Shown: positions 40,892-49,316 of the stretch, in pieces
Position numbering within the stretch: position 1 is the stretch's first letter
Layout of the letters: every line of letters begins with the position of its first letter
Source of the DNA: a virus
Length of the DNA: 64,000 nt
IMG/VR virus record: IMGVR_UViG_3300023278_002686
Coordinates: 1-64,000 of that record
Direction: 5' to 3' (one strand)
Program-made: the position numbers and the translations under genes
Notes under the pieces: generated by a model
Told to the model about the DNA's origin: nothing
The model's database searches: none
Seen by the model: only the letters and a program-made list of their open reading frames with translations

Positions 40892-41029
40892 ATGGGTGAT
40901 GTAGTTCTAAATGAACAAGATTTAAGTAAAGAACAATTTGAAGAAAAACAAGAAAAAATTGAAAAACAACCTGATGTTAAAATTGTTAAAATTAAAGAAG
41001 ATACATATCGTACAAAAGTTTATGGTTAA
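40892..41029 (+). CDS. Small charged protein after terminase
   Basis: 45 residues, rich in Glu, Lys and Gln, helical, not recognised. AAAGGAG sits 7 bases before the ATG. Probably co-transcribed with terminase; too short for a terminase small subunit. Confidence 0.5.
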   Translation: MGDVVLNEQDLSKEQFEEKQEKIEKQPDVKIVKIKEDTYRTKVYG

Positions 41030-41030
41030 A

Positions 41031-41058
41031 TTGACATTTTAATAAATTTTTATATTAT
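41031..41058 (+). promoter_or_regulatory. Promoter of the orphan structured RNA
   Basis: TTGACA (41031-41036), 16-bp spacer, TATTAT (41053-41058), AGTAATATAAG. Transcription should start near 41065. Confidence 0.75.
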
Positions 41059-41064
41059 AGTAAT

Positions 41065-41348
41065 ATAAGAAATATATAGTTTTCTAGCCAATTATATATG
41101 GATAAAATTAATAAAACTAAAGGCTTTTAGTAGGTCTAAATCTATACTTTGTTGAAAGTATGCCTCTTACTAAAGTCTAACTGTCTGACTAGATCACTTA
41201 GAATGATAATGGACTCCGAATTATGGATTTTAAGGCGACGATAACTAATAATAATAGGAGCGTAAGAGAAGGTTCGTTGGAAACTTAAAGCATACGATAA
41301 GTGCTCCATTGGGAAAATGCTATTAGAAATAAAACTAATAGCATTTTT
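41065..41348 (+). ncRNA. Orphan structured RNA of about 280 nt
   Basis: A gene-free 380-base stretch with a consensus promoter and a terminator. The interior is more GC-rich than its surroundings and forms nested helices: TTTAGTA/TACTAAA enclosing ATACTTT-GTTG-AAAGTAT; ATAAT/ATTAT; and GGAGC/GCTCC enclosing AAGGTTC...GGAAACTT. It lacks the hallmarks of tmRNA, RNase P RNA, SRP RNA and group I introns as far as I can see. Its place next to terminase recalls phi29 packaging RNA, but that is analogy only. An antisense frame across it is not credible. Confidence 0.65.
41315..41347 (+). terminator. Terminator of the orphan RNA
   Basis: 12-bp hairpin (41315-41326 with 41335-41346) followed by a T-run. 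The 60 bases after it hold only AT-rich sequence and the AAGGAGG site of the next gene. Confidence 0.85.
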
Positions 41349-41407
41349 TTTGATAATTTCTTTCTTTCTTATATATATAAGTATATTAAATAAGGAGGAA
41401 TAATAAT

Positions 41408-41599
41408 ATGATAACAACTACTGTAGATTACCATTATTTAGAGTTTTCTTTAAAAATAAAGAATCCTAAAATTAGGATACTACATGAGAATAAATCTCAA
41501 ACATTAGAAGAAGAATTATTTGATAAGTTAGCAAAATTATCTAAAAAATTTACTAAAAAAATAGCAAAAAGAGATGGTAAATTAAAATGTCAAAAATAA
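41408..41599 (+). CDS. Hypothetical basic protein
   Basis: 63 residues, lysine-rich C-terminus, not recognised. AAGGAGG precedes the ATG. It overlaps the SbcD-like gene by 13 bases. Confidence 0.5.
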   Translation: MITTTVDYHYLEFSLKIKNPKIRILHENKSQTLEEELFDKLAKLSKKFTKKIAKRDGKLKCQK

Positions 41600-42522
41600 T
41601 AGTTACAGGAGATACTCAATATAGAGAAGGATCTCCTTTTTATGAGTCTAAGGAACTTTTTAATCAATGGTTTATTGATCAAGAGTTTAATAATGAAGAT
41701 AATTATTTAGTTCATCTAGGAGATGTAGTAGATAAATCTATGCATACTGGCTTAATAAATAGACAAATAGTAGAATTTTTTAGTAAATTAAAATTTAAGA
41801 AAATTTATATTATTACTGGGAATCATGAAGTATCAAGAACCGATGGAAATATGCTAGAGGTATTAAAAACGATTCCTTCTATTTGCTTAATAGAACACAT
41901 GGAAGAAATAGAAATTAATGGATTTAATTGTTTATGTCTTCCTCATTTTTATAGAAAAAATAAAAAAGATAAAACAATGACTGAATTATATAGATCATTA
42001 GATTCTAAAATTGAATATGACTTCATATTTGGTCACTTCTCTGATGAAACTCAGACAATGTTTGGGCGTTATATTGATATATCACACCTTAAGGGAAAAA
42101 AGCTCTTAGGACACATCCACATACCTACAGAACGATATGTAGGAAGTCCTGTAATAAATAGATATGATGAGAAAGGAAAAGAAAATAGACTCTTTATAAT
42201 AGATCAAAATAAGGATTTAGAAAGTTTAGAAATTCCTAGATTTATGGAATATAAAACTATTTCTTATGGAGAACCTATTAAGGATGAACTTTATTATGTG
42301 ATGTATGATGTGATTAAAGCTCCTTCTAAAGAGATGGTTTACGAAAATAAATTATATAAAGATAAATTTATTCGAAAAATACATTTAGAAAAATCAGAGG
42401 AAGATATTTCTAATGACTATAATACTAATATTACTGATAAATCTAATAAAGATTATTTTGAAGAATTTTGTAGTCAAAATAAAATTAATAAATTAGTAAA
42501 AGAAAAAATTATATTTGTATAA
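41587..42522 (+). CDS. sbcD: SbcD/Mre11-like nuclease (T4 gp47 type)
   Basis: Catalytic partner of the SbcC-like ATPase. 311 residues (T4 gp47 is 339). Metallophosphoesterase motifs run in the Mre11 order: VTGDTQ (6-11, usual DxH is DTQ), HLGDVVD (near 43), ITGNHE (near 76), FGHFSD (near 147) and LGHIHIP (near 172). The C-terminal part is divergent. The first histidine of motif I is replaced by Gln, which may lower exonuclease activity. Confidence 0.82.
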   Translation: MSKIIVTGDTQYREGSPFYESKELFNQWFIDQEFNNEDNYLVHLGDVVDKSMHTGLINRQIVEFFSKLKFKKIYIITGNHEVSRTDGNMLEVLKTIPSICLIEHMEEIEINGFNCLCLPHFYRKNKKDKTMTELYRSLDSKIEYDFIFGHFSDETQTMFGRYIDISHLKGKKLLGHIHIPTERYVGSPVINRYDEKGKENRLFIIDQNKDLESLEIPRFMEYKTISYGEPIKDELYYVMYDVIKAPSKEMVYENKLYKDKFIRKIHLEKSEEDISNDYNTNITDKSNKDYFEEFCSQNKINKLVKEKIIFV

Positions 42523-42532
42523 GGAGTAGATA

Positions 42533-42772
42533 ATGCCTACATATGATTATATTTGTGAATGTGGAAATAAAGCTTCAAAATTATTTTCTATGAAAGAATA
42601 TAAACAAAAAATTAAATGTAAGAGTTGTAGTAAAATGATGAAATTAAATGTTAGAGAAAATGTAAAATCTCAAAATACTATTATACCTGAGCATATGAGT
42701 GCTGCTGGGTCTGCTGGAGATAATCAAATAAAATATGACAAATCTCCAAGTAAGAAAAAACATTATTGGTAA
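42533..42772 (+). CDS. FmdB-like zinc-ribbon protein
   Basis: 79 residues. The start MPTYDYICECGNKAS with C8, C10 and a second CKSC pair (29-32) matches the FmdB-type zinc ribbon, with a spacing change in the first knuckle. The C-terminal half is a flexible, polar tail. Such proteins in phages have no proven role. Confidence 0.65.
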   Translation: MPTYDYICECGNKASKLFSMKEYKQKIKCKSCSKMMKLNVRENVKSQNTIIPEHMSAAGSAGDNQIKYDKSPSKKKHYW

Positions 42773-42782
42773 GGAGATCTTG

Positions 42783-43028
42783 ATGAATATAGAAGATAAA
42801 GTCTTAAATAGATTAAATGAACATTTTGTAGATAATGAAATTTATTTTAATTATCATGGAAATACAATAACAGTAGAAATAGATGGAGAAGAAACTACTA
42901 TTATATGTGATAAATTATCTGAGGACTTATTTACTGATCTTATTAAAGATCAATTAGAAGATGCTTTATATAATGAGTTCAATAGCTTAATTCAAAAGGA
43001 ATTAAATAATAAACATGAAAAAAGTTAA
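42783..43028 (+). CDS. Hypothetical acidic protein
   Basis: 81 residues, acidic, not recognised. The start at 42783 follows a TAAGGAG site; an earlier in-frame ATG lies inside the upstream gene. Overlaps the next gene by 14 bases. Confidence 0.5.
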   Translation: MNIEDKVLNRLNEHFVDNEIYFNYHGNTITVEIDGEETTIICDKLSEDLFTDLIKDQLEDALYNEFNSLIQKELNNKHEKS

Positions 43029-43446
43029 ATATTTTTTTAAAAAAATTAAATGGTTTTTTCAAAGATTATTTAGAGGATATTCTGATTGTGATATTTGGGG
43101 ATTAGATTATCATCTATCTCATCTAATTATTAAGAGATTAAAAGCTTTTAGAGATTTAGATAAACAAGGTCTTTCTGTACAATTTATGGACGAGTTTAAT
43201 TTACGTAATGGTGTTGAAGGTGAAGTTGAAAGAGGTCTTGAAATTTTAAATGGTTTTATTAATGATATGATTTGGAGTTTTCAATATTGTTTGAACGATT
43301 ACAAGGAAGAAGAAACTACCTACCGTATTAATCTTTTCTCTAAAGATGATAATACTTGGAAACTAAAGGAATTCGATGATAACTATACTAAATATCTATA
43401 TGGAATGGAATTATTTACTAAATATTTTCATTGTTTGTGGGATTAA
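43015..43446 (+). CDS. Hypothetical protein
   Basis: 143 residues with a very basic N-terminus (KKVKYFFKKIKWFFQRLFRG), then a segment rich in aromatic residues and acids. I recognise a faint resemblance to phage proteins of unknown function but cannot name a family. Possibly membrane-peripheral. Confidence 0.5.
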   Translation: MKKVKYFFKKIKWFFQRLFRGYSDCDIWGLDYHLSHLIIKRLKAFRDLDKQGLSVQFMDEFNLRNGVEGEVERGLEILNGFINDMIWSFQYCLNDYKEEETTYRINLFSKDDNTWKLKEFDDNYTKYLYGMELFTKYFHCLWD

Positions 43447-43461
43447 TGACAGAGATAGAAA

Positions 43462-43839
43462 ATGAAAAATAACTATATACAATTGTTACATGTAAAAACC
43501 TCAATGGAACAAGCTTATGAATCTTTTTTTTATAGACATGGTAAAGAGATATTAGTTTCTTTAAAAGAAATTTATCCACAATTATATATTATTTATGATG
43601 TTAATAATTTTCTACGTGGGTATTTTAATATTTATATTAATGGTAAGTATAAATTAGAAATTCTTGGTAAACCAAAATTTGGTACTTTATATTCTTCTTA
43701 CGAGCTGTTTAATAGATTCCATATTCATGATCATCAAGATACTACAACATTATTACATATTATAAAATTTAGAATTGATACAATATATTTGAAAAAAGAT
43801 CTTGATTTTGAAATAGTAGATATAATAATAAAGGATTAA
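43462..43839 (+). CDS. Hypothetical protein
   Basis: 125 residues, aromatic-rich, no known motif. Sixteen bases after its upstream neighbour with a weak GAGATAG site. Likely alpha/beta, soluble. Confidence 0.5.
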   Translation: MKNNYIQLLHVKTSMEQAYESFFYRHGKEILVSLKEIYPQLYIIYDVNNFLRGYFNIYINGKYKLEILGKPKFGTLYSSYELFNRFHIHDHQDTTTLLHIIKFRIDTIYLKKDLDFEIVDIIIKD

Positions 43840-43852
43840 AGGAGATTAATTA

Positions 43853-44254
43853 ATGAGAATTAATATGAATTTTACAAAACTAAGTAATAAGTTGGTAGTA
43901 CCTCCTTATACTCATCCAAGAAGACCTGGAATAATATTTTCAAACGAAGAAAAGATATTTATTCCAGCCGGTCAAGTTAAATATATATATACTGGATATA
44001 TGTGGGAACCTGATTTAACTGAGGAACTTTTAGAAGAAATAAAAGATTCTTTTAGAATTGCTTTACGATTTGAATCTTTATATAAGAATGACAAATTTAT
44101 TGTAGTTCCATTCACCACAATTAATTTTACAGAACAAATAATTATACCTGTGTTAAATCCAGGAAGACATGGAGCTATTGTAATTGAACAAAATGATCCA
44201 ATTGCTATTGGTATTATAGATTATTTACCTCTTATAGATATAACGGTAGAATAA
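43853..44254 (+). CDS. Hypothetical beta-rich protein
   Basis: 133 residues with many beta-prone stretches and several prolines (VPPYTHPRRPGIIF, 16-29), suggesting a small beta-barrel, somewhat like dUTPase-fold proteins, but the dUTPase motifs are absent. AAAGGAG before the ATG; overlaps the next start by one base. Confidence 0.5.
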   Translation: MRINMNFTKLSNKLVVPPYTHPRRPGIIFSNEEKIFIPAGQVKYIYTGYMWEPDLTEELLEEIKDSFRIALRFESLYKNDKFIVVPFTTINFTEQIIIPVLNPGRHGAIVIEQNDPIAIGIIDYLPLIDITVE

Positions 44255-44964
44255 TGATTTATATAACAGGTGATACTCATGGAAGTCATGATATAGAAAA
44301 ACTTAATTTAATTGATAATGAAGTTACTAAAGAAGATTATCTTATAATTTGTGGAGATTTTGGTTTAATATGGGATCAAAATGAAAGTGGACTTGAAGAA
44401 CAATATTGGTTAGACTGGTTATCTAAAAAACCGTATACTACTTTATTTGTAGATGGTAATCATGAGAATTTCGATAGACTTTTAAATTATCCTATAGCTC
44501 AAATGTATGGAAATGAAGTAGGAGTAATCACTGATAAGATTTTTCATCTTAAAAGAGGTAGAGTCTATACAATAGATAATAAAAAATTCTTTGCTTTCGG
44601 TGGAGGATATTCTATAGATATAGCTCGGCGTACTGAGTTTACGTCTTGGTGGAAAGAGGAAATGCCATCTAAAAAAGAGTATGACTTAGGTTTATTAGAA
44701 TTAGAAGAGCATAATTGGGAAGTAGATTATATTATTACTCATTCATGTTCTAATGTTATGTTTGATAAGATATCAGATAGATATCATGACATGTTTTATA
44801 AAGCTGTTATTCAAGAAAAACCATTAAGAGATTATTTTGATATAATAGAACAAAAAGTAAAATTTAAAAAATGGTATTTTGGACATTTTCATATAGATGA
44901 ACATACAAATTCTACTTGGAAAAAGCATACTCCTCTATATTATAATATAAATCCAATTAAGTAA
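44254..44964 (+). CDS. Metallophosphoesterase
   Basis: 236 residues with the calcineurin-like set: ITGDTHGS (4-11, D and H ligands), ICGDFGLIWD (near 32), VDGNHENFD (near 68), ITHSCSN (near 168) and FGHFHID (near 212). A single-domain phosphatase, type close to phage Ser/Thr phosphatase or nucleotidase. Substrate unknown. One of four metallophosphoesterases in the window. Confidence 0.82.
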   Translation: MIYITGDTHGSHDIEKLNLIDNEVTKEDYLIICGDFGLIWDQNESGLEEQYWLDWLSKKPYTTLFVDGNHENFDRLLNYPIAQMYGNEVGVITDKIFHLKRGRVYTIDNKKFFAFGGGYSIDIARRTEFTSWWKEEMPSKKEYDLGLLELEEHNWEVDYIITHSCSNVMFDKISDRYHDMFYKAVIQEKPLRDYFDIIEQKVKFKKWYFGHFHIDEHTNSTWKKHTPLYYNINPIK

Positions 44965-44968
44965 AAGA

Positions 44969-45025
44969 AAAACATCCTTACTATATAAATAGCTATACTA
45001 ATTAAACTTATATAAAGGATGTTTT
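44969..45025 (+). promoter_or_regulatory. Inverted repeat masking a ribosome-binding site
   Basis: AAAACATCCTT (44969-44979) is complementary to AAGGATGTTTT (45015-45025), whose AAGG is the ribosome-binding site of the next gene. The loop is about 35 nt. It may work as an RNA switch or a weak bidirectional terminator. Confidence 0.5.
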
Positions 45026-45796
45026 ATGATTCAAATACTATCAACGATATTATCAATTGGAAAAGATTGGGGTCCTTGGGGAATTATATTTGGTTTTATT
45101 GTGACATATATAACTCATAGAATATCAGATAAAAAACAATCTAAAAAAAATGAAGAATTAAGACAGGTAGAGAAAGAAAATAATAGAAAATACATAGAAA
45201 ATATGTTAGATCTAATTAAAATGATTATAAGAGATACTTTTAAATTAGGTCAAAAGATGAAAAGTATAGAAGATAAAGTGCTTGTTAACCAAAGAAAAGA
45301 ATTAGATGAATGTGGAGATGATATTCAACATAAATTTCTTTCTCGATATGAAAAAGAAATATTACCTAGTTTAGATTTAACTAACGACCAAAAAGATGAT
45401 TTTGTTCGAATTTATAGAATGATTGTATTTCTTGGAGTATCTAAAGGTAAAAAAGAAATGTATGAATTTATTGATAGTACTCTTTCTGATTATTCTTCAG
45501 CTGAATATGAATTACAGAAACAAGATAAATTACAAAAAATATTAGATTTAGTTGAAGAAGTTGAACGAGAAAATTATCCTTCTTTCTTTCCTAGATCTGA
45601 TGTCAATAATGATCATTTATTATTTATAGAAAGAAATAAGACTTATTTAAAAGATCGGATAGATAAGAGTTTTGATACTCTTAAAATTTTTTCAGATAAA
45701 TCTAAAAAAGAAGCTAATGAATTATTAGAAGAGTTAGATAAATTTGAAGAAAAAGCTAAACAAATATTTTTAAGAACTAATATTGACAATTCTTAA
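45026..45796 (+). CDS. Membrane-anchored coiled-coil protein
   Basis: 256 residues. One N-terminal membrane segment (GPWGIIFGFIVTYITH, about 16-31) is followed by a long charged helical region with coiled-coil character to the C-terminus. Not recognised. Placed between a phosphoesterase and the ThyX and M23 peptidase genes; it could belong to an envelope or lysis module, though it is long for a holin. Confidence 0.55.
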   Translation: MIQILSTILSIGKDWGPWGIIFGFIVTYITHRISDKKQSKKNEELRQVEKENNRKYIENMLDLIKMIIRDTFKLGQKMKSIEDKVLVNQRKELDECGDDIQHKFLSRYEKEILPSLDLTNDQKDDFVRIYRMIVFLGVSKGKKEMYEFIDSTLSDYSSAEYELQKQDKLQKILDLVEEVERENYPSFFPRSDVNNDHLLFIERNKTYLKDRIDKSFDTLKIFSDKSKKEANELLEELDKFEEKAKQIFLRTNIDNS

Positions 45797-45811
45797 TTTA
45801 ACATATATTAT
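45783..45811 (+). promoter_or_regulatory. Promoter before thyX
   Basis: TTGACA (45783-45788), 17-bp spacer, TATTAT (45806-45811), ATAAATATG. The next ATG (45818) is seven bases past the -10. Confidence 0.7.
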
Positions 45812-45817
45812 ATAAAT

Positions 45818-45898
45818 ATGAATATGAGTATACTAGTATTAATAATAATATTTTTAATTATTATAATTTTGCATGATTGGAGAACTCCTAAATCATGA
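45818..45898 (+). CDS. 26-residue membrane peptide on a leaderless transcript
   Basis: MNMSILVL and a run of isoleucines to residue 17 make one membrane helix; the tail is HDWRTPKS. The ATG falls at the predicted transcription start, and the stop overlaps thyX (ATGA), so it may mainly serve to couple translation to thyX. Confidence 0.4.
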   Translation: MNMSILVLIIIFLIIIILHDWRTPKS

Positions 45899-46518
45899 AA
45901 TTAATTAAACCATCATATGAAATTTTAGATCATATTAATAGATTTCAAGTTCTTAGTAAATTAGAATTAGCTGGTAGAACGTGCTATAAATCTGAATCGA
46001 AAATTACTGAAGAATCTGCTTCTAAATTTGTAGAAATGATTTGTAAAAGAAATCATGAAAGTGTTTTAGAACATTTTTCTTTTTCTGTTAGATTTATCTG
46101 TGATAGAGGAGTATCTCATGAATTAGTTAGGCATAGATTAGCAAGTTATTCACAGGAATCGACTAGGTATTGTAATTACTCTAAAGATAAATTTGGAAAT
46201 GAATTAACATTTATTAGACCTTTATGGTTTCCTTATGATGAAGATAGTTCTAATGAAGCTATAGAGATTTGGAAAGTTTCTTTAATAACATCTGAGAATG
46301 CTTACTTTAATCTATTAAAAGAAGGATGGACACCTCAACAAGCTAGATCAGTTCTTCCAAATTCCCTTAAAACAGAAATAATTACTACTGCTAATTTGAG
46401 AGAATGGAAGCATATTCTTGAATTAAGAACCTCAACAGCAGCTCACCCTCAAATAAGGCAAATTATGATACCATTACAGAATGAATTACGTAGTATAATA
46501 CCAGAAATTTTTAAATAA
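45895..46518 (+). CDS. thyX: Flavin-dependent thymidylate synthase
   Basis: Makes dTMP from dUMP with FAD and methylene-tetrahydrofolate. 207 residues, typical. The signature RHRLASYSQESTR (79-91) matches RHRxxSxxxxSxR. HESVLEHFSFS (54-64) and the C-terminal LREWKHILELRTS...AHPQIR give the rest of the active site. Since the TS-fold gene at 59502 is a hydroxymethylase, ThyX is the phage's only real thymidylate synthase. Confidence 0.95.
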   Translation: MKLIKPSYEILDHINRFQVLSKLELAGRTCYKSESKITEESASKFVEMICKRNHESVLEHFSFSVRFICDRGVSHELVRHRLASYSQESTRYCNYSKDKFGNELTFIRPLWFPYDEDSSNEAIEIWKVSLITSENAYFNLLKEGWTPQQARSVLPNSLKTEIITTANLREWKHILELRTSTAAHPQIRQIMIPLQNELRSIIPEIFK

Positions 46519-46546
46519 TATATAAATTTTAAAAAAGGATTTTAAT

Positions 46547-47638
46547 ATGAAAATAAGTGTAACTACAGGAATACTATCTATGATAGTATTAATTCTTTCT
46601 TTAATTCTTTCTTTTTATCTATTAGACTATAACCGCGTATTAAATCATCAAATTACTAATTTAGAAAAAAAAGTAAATAAATTAGAAATAGATTCAAAAG
46701 AATTACAAAAGGATACATCTGATTTTCTGTTTATGGGAAATACTATGATGGATGGGATCGTATCTACTTTAAATGGATTAGAAAAATCTAATAAAAGAAT
46801 AGATTATGAAGTTGATTTAAACACATTTAAAGATTATAATAAATTTTTAAATATTAAAGTTAAGGATCGTAAAGTTTTACCTAATCCATATGATAAAAGA
46901 ATATCTACAAGAATATATGAAGAAATTCCTTTATCATATCCTATACAAAATGGTGAAGGTCATATTACATGTTTTTTTGGATCTGGAAGAGATCCTTTTA
47001 CAGGTAAAAAAAGATTTCACGCAGGTTTAGATATATCTAATTCTGGAAAGATAGGTGCAAAAATAGTAGCAACTGCAAAAGGTAAAGTATTACATGTTGG
47101 TTATGATAAAAAAGGATATGGCAGATATATTATACTGATACATCAATATGGATTTCTTACTATTTATGCTCACTTAAATGATACGTTAGTTAAACGAGGT
47201 CAATATGTGGACTGTGGACAATCGATAGGTATCTTAGGAGGAACCGGTAAATCAACAGGTCCCCATCTACACTATGAGATAAGATGTAATCTTACTCCCG
47301 TAGATCCTTTACAATTTATGGCTATTAAAAATATTAATGGTGCTATTAAATATCTTAGATATAAGAAGTTAGACTCTAGTAAAATAATTTATAATCAAAA
47401 AGAAATAAAAAGTATCCTACTTGACTTGAAATTTAGATTTAATAAAATAGATAAATTTAAAAAGAATTCTTATTATAAAAAATATGTTCCAATTTTTCCT
47501 AATTTTGAAGAAAAGTTTATACTTCCTTCTGAAGATATTCCAGATATATCTATTCCAGAAGAGGGTCATAAAACTTTATGGAATTTTCTTTTATTGATAT
47601 TAGGATTAGTTATTTTCGTAGGAATTTGTTTAGTATGA
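46547..47638 (+). CDS. Membrane-anchored M23 peptidase
   Basis: Peptidoglycan endopeptidase of the LytM type. 363 residues: an N-terminal membrane helix (6-27), a coiled-coil stalk (28-62), the catalytic domain with FHAGLDIS (HxxxD, near 162), a conserved YAHLND (near 208) and GPHLHYEI (HxH, near 242), and a second hydrophobic segment at the C-terminus (345-362). All zinc ligands are present. The two membrane anchors differ from free endolysins and suggest a lysis enzyme held in the membrane, or a virion wall-piercing protein. Confidence 0.88.
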   Translation: MKISVTTGILSMIVLILSLILSFYLLDYNRVLNHQITNLEKKVNKLEIDSKELQKDTSDFLFMGNTMMDGIVSTLNGLEKSNKRIDYEVDLNTFKDYNKFLNIKVKDRKVLPNPYDKRISTRIYEEIPLSYPIQNGEGHITCFFGSGRDPFTGKKRFHAGLDISNSGKIGAKIVATAKGKVLHVGYDKKGYGRYIILIHQYGFLTIYAHLNDTLVKRGQYVDCGQSIGILGGTGKSTGPHLHYEIRCNLTPVDPLQFMAIKNINGAIKYLRYKKLDSSKIIYNQKEIKSILLDLKFRFNKIDKFKKNSYYKKYVPIFPNFEEKFILPSEDIPDISIPEEGHKTLWNFLLLILGLVIFVGICLV

Positions 47639-47865
47639 ATTATAATATAAATCAGGTTAGAAATAGAGAACTAAATATATCCGCACTAGAAGATTATATT
47701 GAAGAATTACATGAAGAACAATATAAAACAAATCAAATGTTAATAGTTTATAAAAAGTTTGTAAAAAATATTCGAGATAATTACGATTGCGATAGAGATG
47801 CTCATAAGTATAATACTCCTTGTAGATGCTGTGAAGCTGACAAAATATTACAAGGCATATTATGA
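47635..47865 (+). CDS. Small cysteine-rich protein
   Basis: 76 residues; the C-terminus has CDRDAHKYNTPCRCCEAD, a candidate zinc site. Start chosen at 47635, which overlaps the peptidase stop (ATGA); a longer frame would lie inside the peptidase gene. Also overlaps the next gene by 4 bases. Confidence 0.5.
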   Translation: MNYNINQVRNRELNISALEDYIEELHEEQYKTNQMLIVYKKFVKNIRDNYDCDRDAHKYNTPCRCCEADKILQGIL

Positions 47866-48095
47866 ACATACACAATAAACCTAAAAATAAAGAAGAAAGA
47901 GATATAATAAGAGCAAAAGCTCTTGATTCTTGTATGGAATTAACTAAAATAAAAATAAAGGTTACTTGTTCTTGTTGTAATAAGAAATTTGAATTAGATT
48001 TAATGTTTAGATGTTATTATTGTGGACTTATGTTTTGTAATGATTGTGCTGAAATACATTTTGGAAAAAGAGAAAGTTTTGTTGATATATCTTAA
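47862..48095 (+). CDS. Small zinc-finger protein
   Basis: 77 residues with six cysteines in three pairs (CSCC, CYYC, CNDC, about 37-61) and a nearby histidine, fitting a treble-clef or RING-like zinc fold. Function unknown; transcribed with the M23 gene. Confidence 0.55.
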   Translation: MNIHNKPKNKEERDIIRAKALDSCMELTKIKIKVTCSCCNKKFELDLMFRCYYCGLMFCNDCAEIHFGKRESFVDIS

Positions 48096-48109
48096 AAAAT
48101 GTATATTAT
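48082..48109 (+). promoter_or_regulatory. Promoter before the 51-residue gene
   Basis: TTGATA (48082-48087), 16-bp spacer, TATTAT (48104-48109), AATAATAAGGAG. It overlaps the end of the zinc-finger gene. Confidence 0.65.
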
Positions 48110-48127
48110 AATAATAAGGAGTATAAA

Positions 48128-48283
48128 ATGCTAACTAATGAGGATAAGAATTTAAATATAGATAAAAGACATAATATATTAGTTATTCCTTTTTATGAAA
48201 GAGAAGAAAACAATTTTAACGATTGGCCCGAACGAAATTATGGGGAGGTAGATGGTAAAAAGATACGGACTATATCTTATTAG
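48128..48283 (+). CDS. Hypothetical protein
   Basis: 51 residues, not recognised, polar. AAGGAG lies six bases before the ATG. Overlaps the following membrane-protein gene by 32 bases in another frame. Confidence 0.45.
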   Translation: MLTNEDKNLNIDKRHNILVIPFYEREENNFNDWPERNYGEVDGKKIRTISY

Positions 48284-48431
48284 GTGGCAATGTTCCACTC
48301 CAATATTAGCAATTTGTGTAAATTCATTTGCAAAATTTGGAGTAATGTGGTCTACCATATTTGCAAATTTGATAGGAGGTCTATTATTTTTTTGGATAGA
48401 CTTTTTAATATTTAAAAGGAGGAGTACATGA
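48252..48431 (+). CDS. Small membrane protein
   Basis: 59 residues. The pattern RWQCSTPILAICVN, then IFANLIGGLLFFWIDFLIF, gives two membrane segments. I have seen similar small membrane proteins in phages and bacteria, without a known role. GGGGAGG precedes the ATG and the stop overlaps the next gene (ATGA). Confidence 0.6.
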   Translation: MVKRYGLYLIRWQCSTPILAICVNSFAKFGVMWSTIFANLIGGLLFFWIDFLIFKRRST

Positions 48432-48754
48432 ATAAAAAATATTATTTATATGACTTTCAAATTCAAAAATCTTTTCTTACAGAAAGAAAAGTAGAAAATG
48501 TTGATGGTGTTTATACTTTTACATCTGAAGATTACATGGTAGTTGGAATTCCCTTACAGAATGGGGAAGTTAAAAGAGAAATGATTTCAATGAAGAAATT
48601 AGGACATGCTGAATTTAATATTCCTGAGAAATACTTACTTAGTGAAGTAATTAACACTGAAGATTCTTTTCTTGTGAAAGAATATCTTGCGAAGAAGTCA
48701 GGAATTGTTATCGCTCCAGCAGGTGCTGTAAAAAAATTAAAATTGGCTGAGTAA
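48428..48754 (+). CDS. Hypothetical protein
   Basis: 108 residues, not recognised, beta-rich N-terminal half, soluble. GGAGGAG precedes the ATG. Its last base abuts the next gene. Confidence 0.5.
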   Translation: MNKKYYLYDFQIQKSFLTERKVENVDGVYTFTSEDYMVVGIPLQNGEVKREMISMKKLGHAEFNIPEKYLLSEVINTEDSFLVKEYLAKKSGIVIAPAGAVKKLKLAE

Positions 48755-49000
48755 ATGAAAAAATGTTGTGATTTATATTATCAAAAATATATTAACTCAA
48801 CAGGTGAATTAATTTTACAGAGTTACTTAGAAGTAGTAACTCTGTACCTTCATCATTGTATTCAAGTTTTAAATAAAAATAAAGAAATTCCTAAATCTCT
48901 TGAAGAATATCATCAAGTTTTTGATAATTTATTTGATCAAAATAAATTATGTAAATGTTCATGTCATATTATAGGAAAGGAAGTGAATCATGAAAATTAA
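48755..49000 (+). CDS. Hypothetical protein with C-terminal cysteine motif
   Basis: 81 residues. Helical, with CKCSCHIIG near the C-terminus and CC at the N-terminus, which may bind metal. Directly follows the previous stop codon and overlaps the next gene by 11 bases. Confidence 0.5.
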   Translation: MKKCCDLYYQKYINSTGELILQSYLEVVTLYLHHCIQVLNKNKEIPKSLEEYHQVFDNLFDQNKLCKCSCHIIGKEVNHEN

Positions 49001-49310
49001 AGGCTATGAATTTATTGAAAGTTATATAAATAGAGTTGGAATACAAACTTTAATAGCTAGTGGAAATTGTTTTAGTGCTTTAAATAATAAAGATCATTTT
49101 GCTATTGTGAATATGTCTATAGAAAATTTAGAATATTTATTAGAACAAAAAATAGTAGAATTTCCTATAAGAGTATTAGTAGTCAAAGATACAAAAGATG
49201 CTTTTATTGTAGATGAGAGAATTCCAGAAGATTTTTATAGGGAGGATTATTGTTCTAGTTGTCCTTCCAAAAATTATAATAATATCTTTGACAAAAAAGA
49301 TTTTATTTAA
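48990..49310 (+). CDS. Hypothetical protein
   Basis: 106 residues, not recognised, alpha/beta. AAGGAAG precedes the ATG. A late CSSC (about 93-96) is notable. The last codons contain the -35 box of the next promoter. Confidence 0.5.
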   Translation: MKIKGYEFIESYINRVGIQTLIASGNCFSALNNKDHFAIVNMSIENLEYLLEQKIVEFPIRVLVVKDTKDAFIVDERIPEDFYREDYCSSCPSKNYNNIFDKKDFI

Positions 49311-49316
49311 TATATT
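49288..49316 (+). promoter_or_regulatory. Promoter before the VWA cassette
   Basis: TTGACA (49288-49293), 17-bp spacer, TATATT (49311-49316), ACTAATAAAC. Confidence 0.6.

Noticed and set aside
41142-41417. Minus-strand reading frame over the orphan RNA
   Set aside because: No ribosome-binding site, composition unlike the coding genes, and it covers the terminator and helices of the plus-strand RNA.
44969-45025. Simple intrinsic terminator for the phosphoesterase gene
   Set aside because: The loop is long (about 35 nt) and the arm is followed by the start codon of the next gene rather than a proper T-run; kept instead as a translational control candidate.
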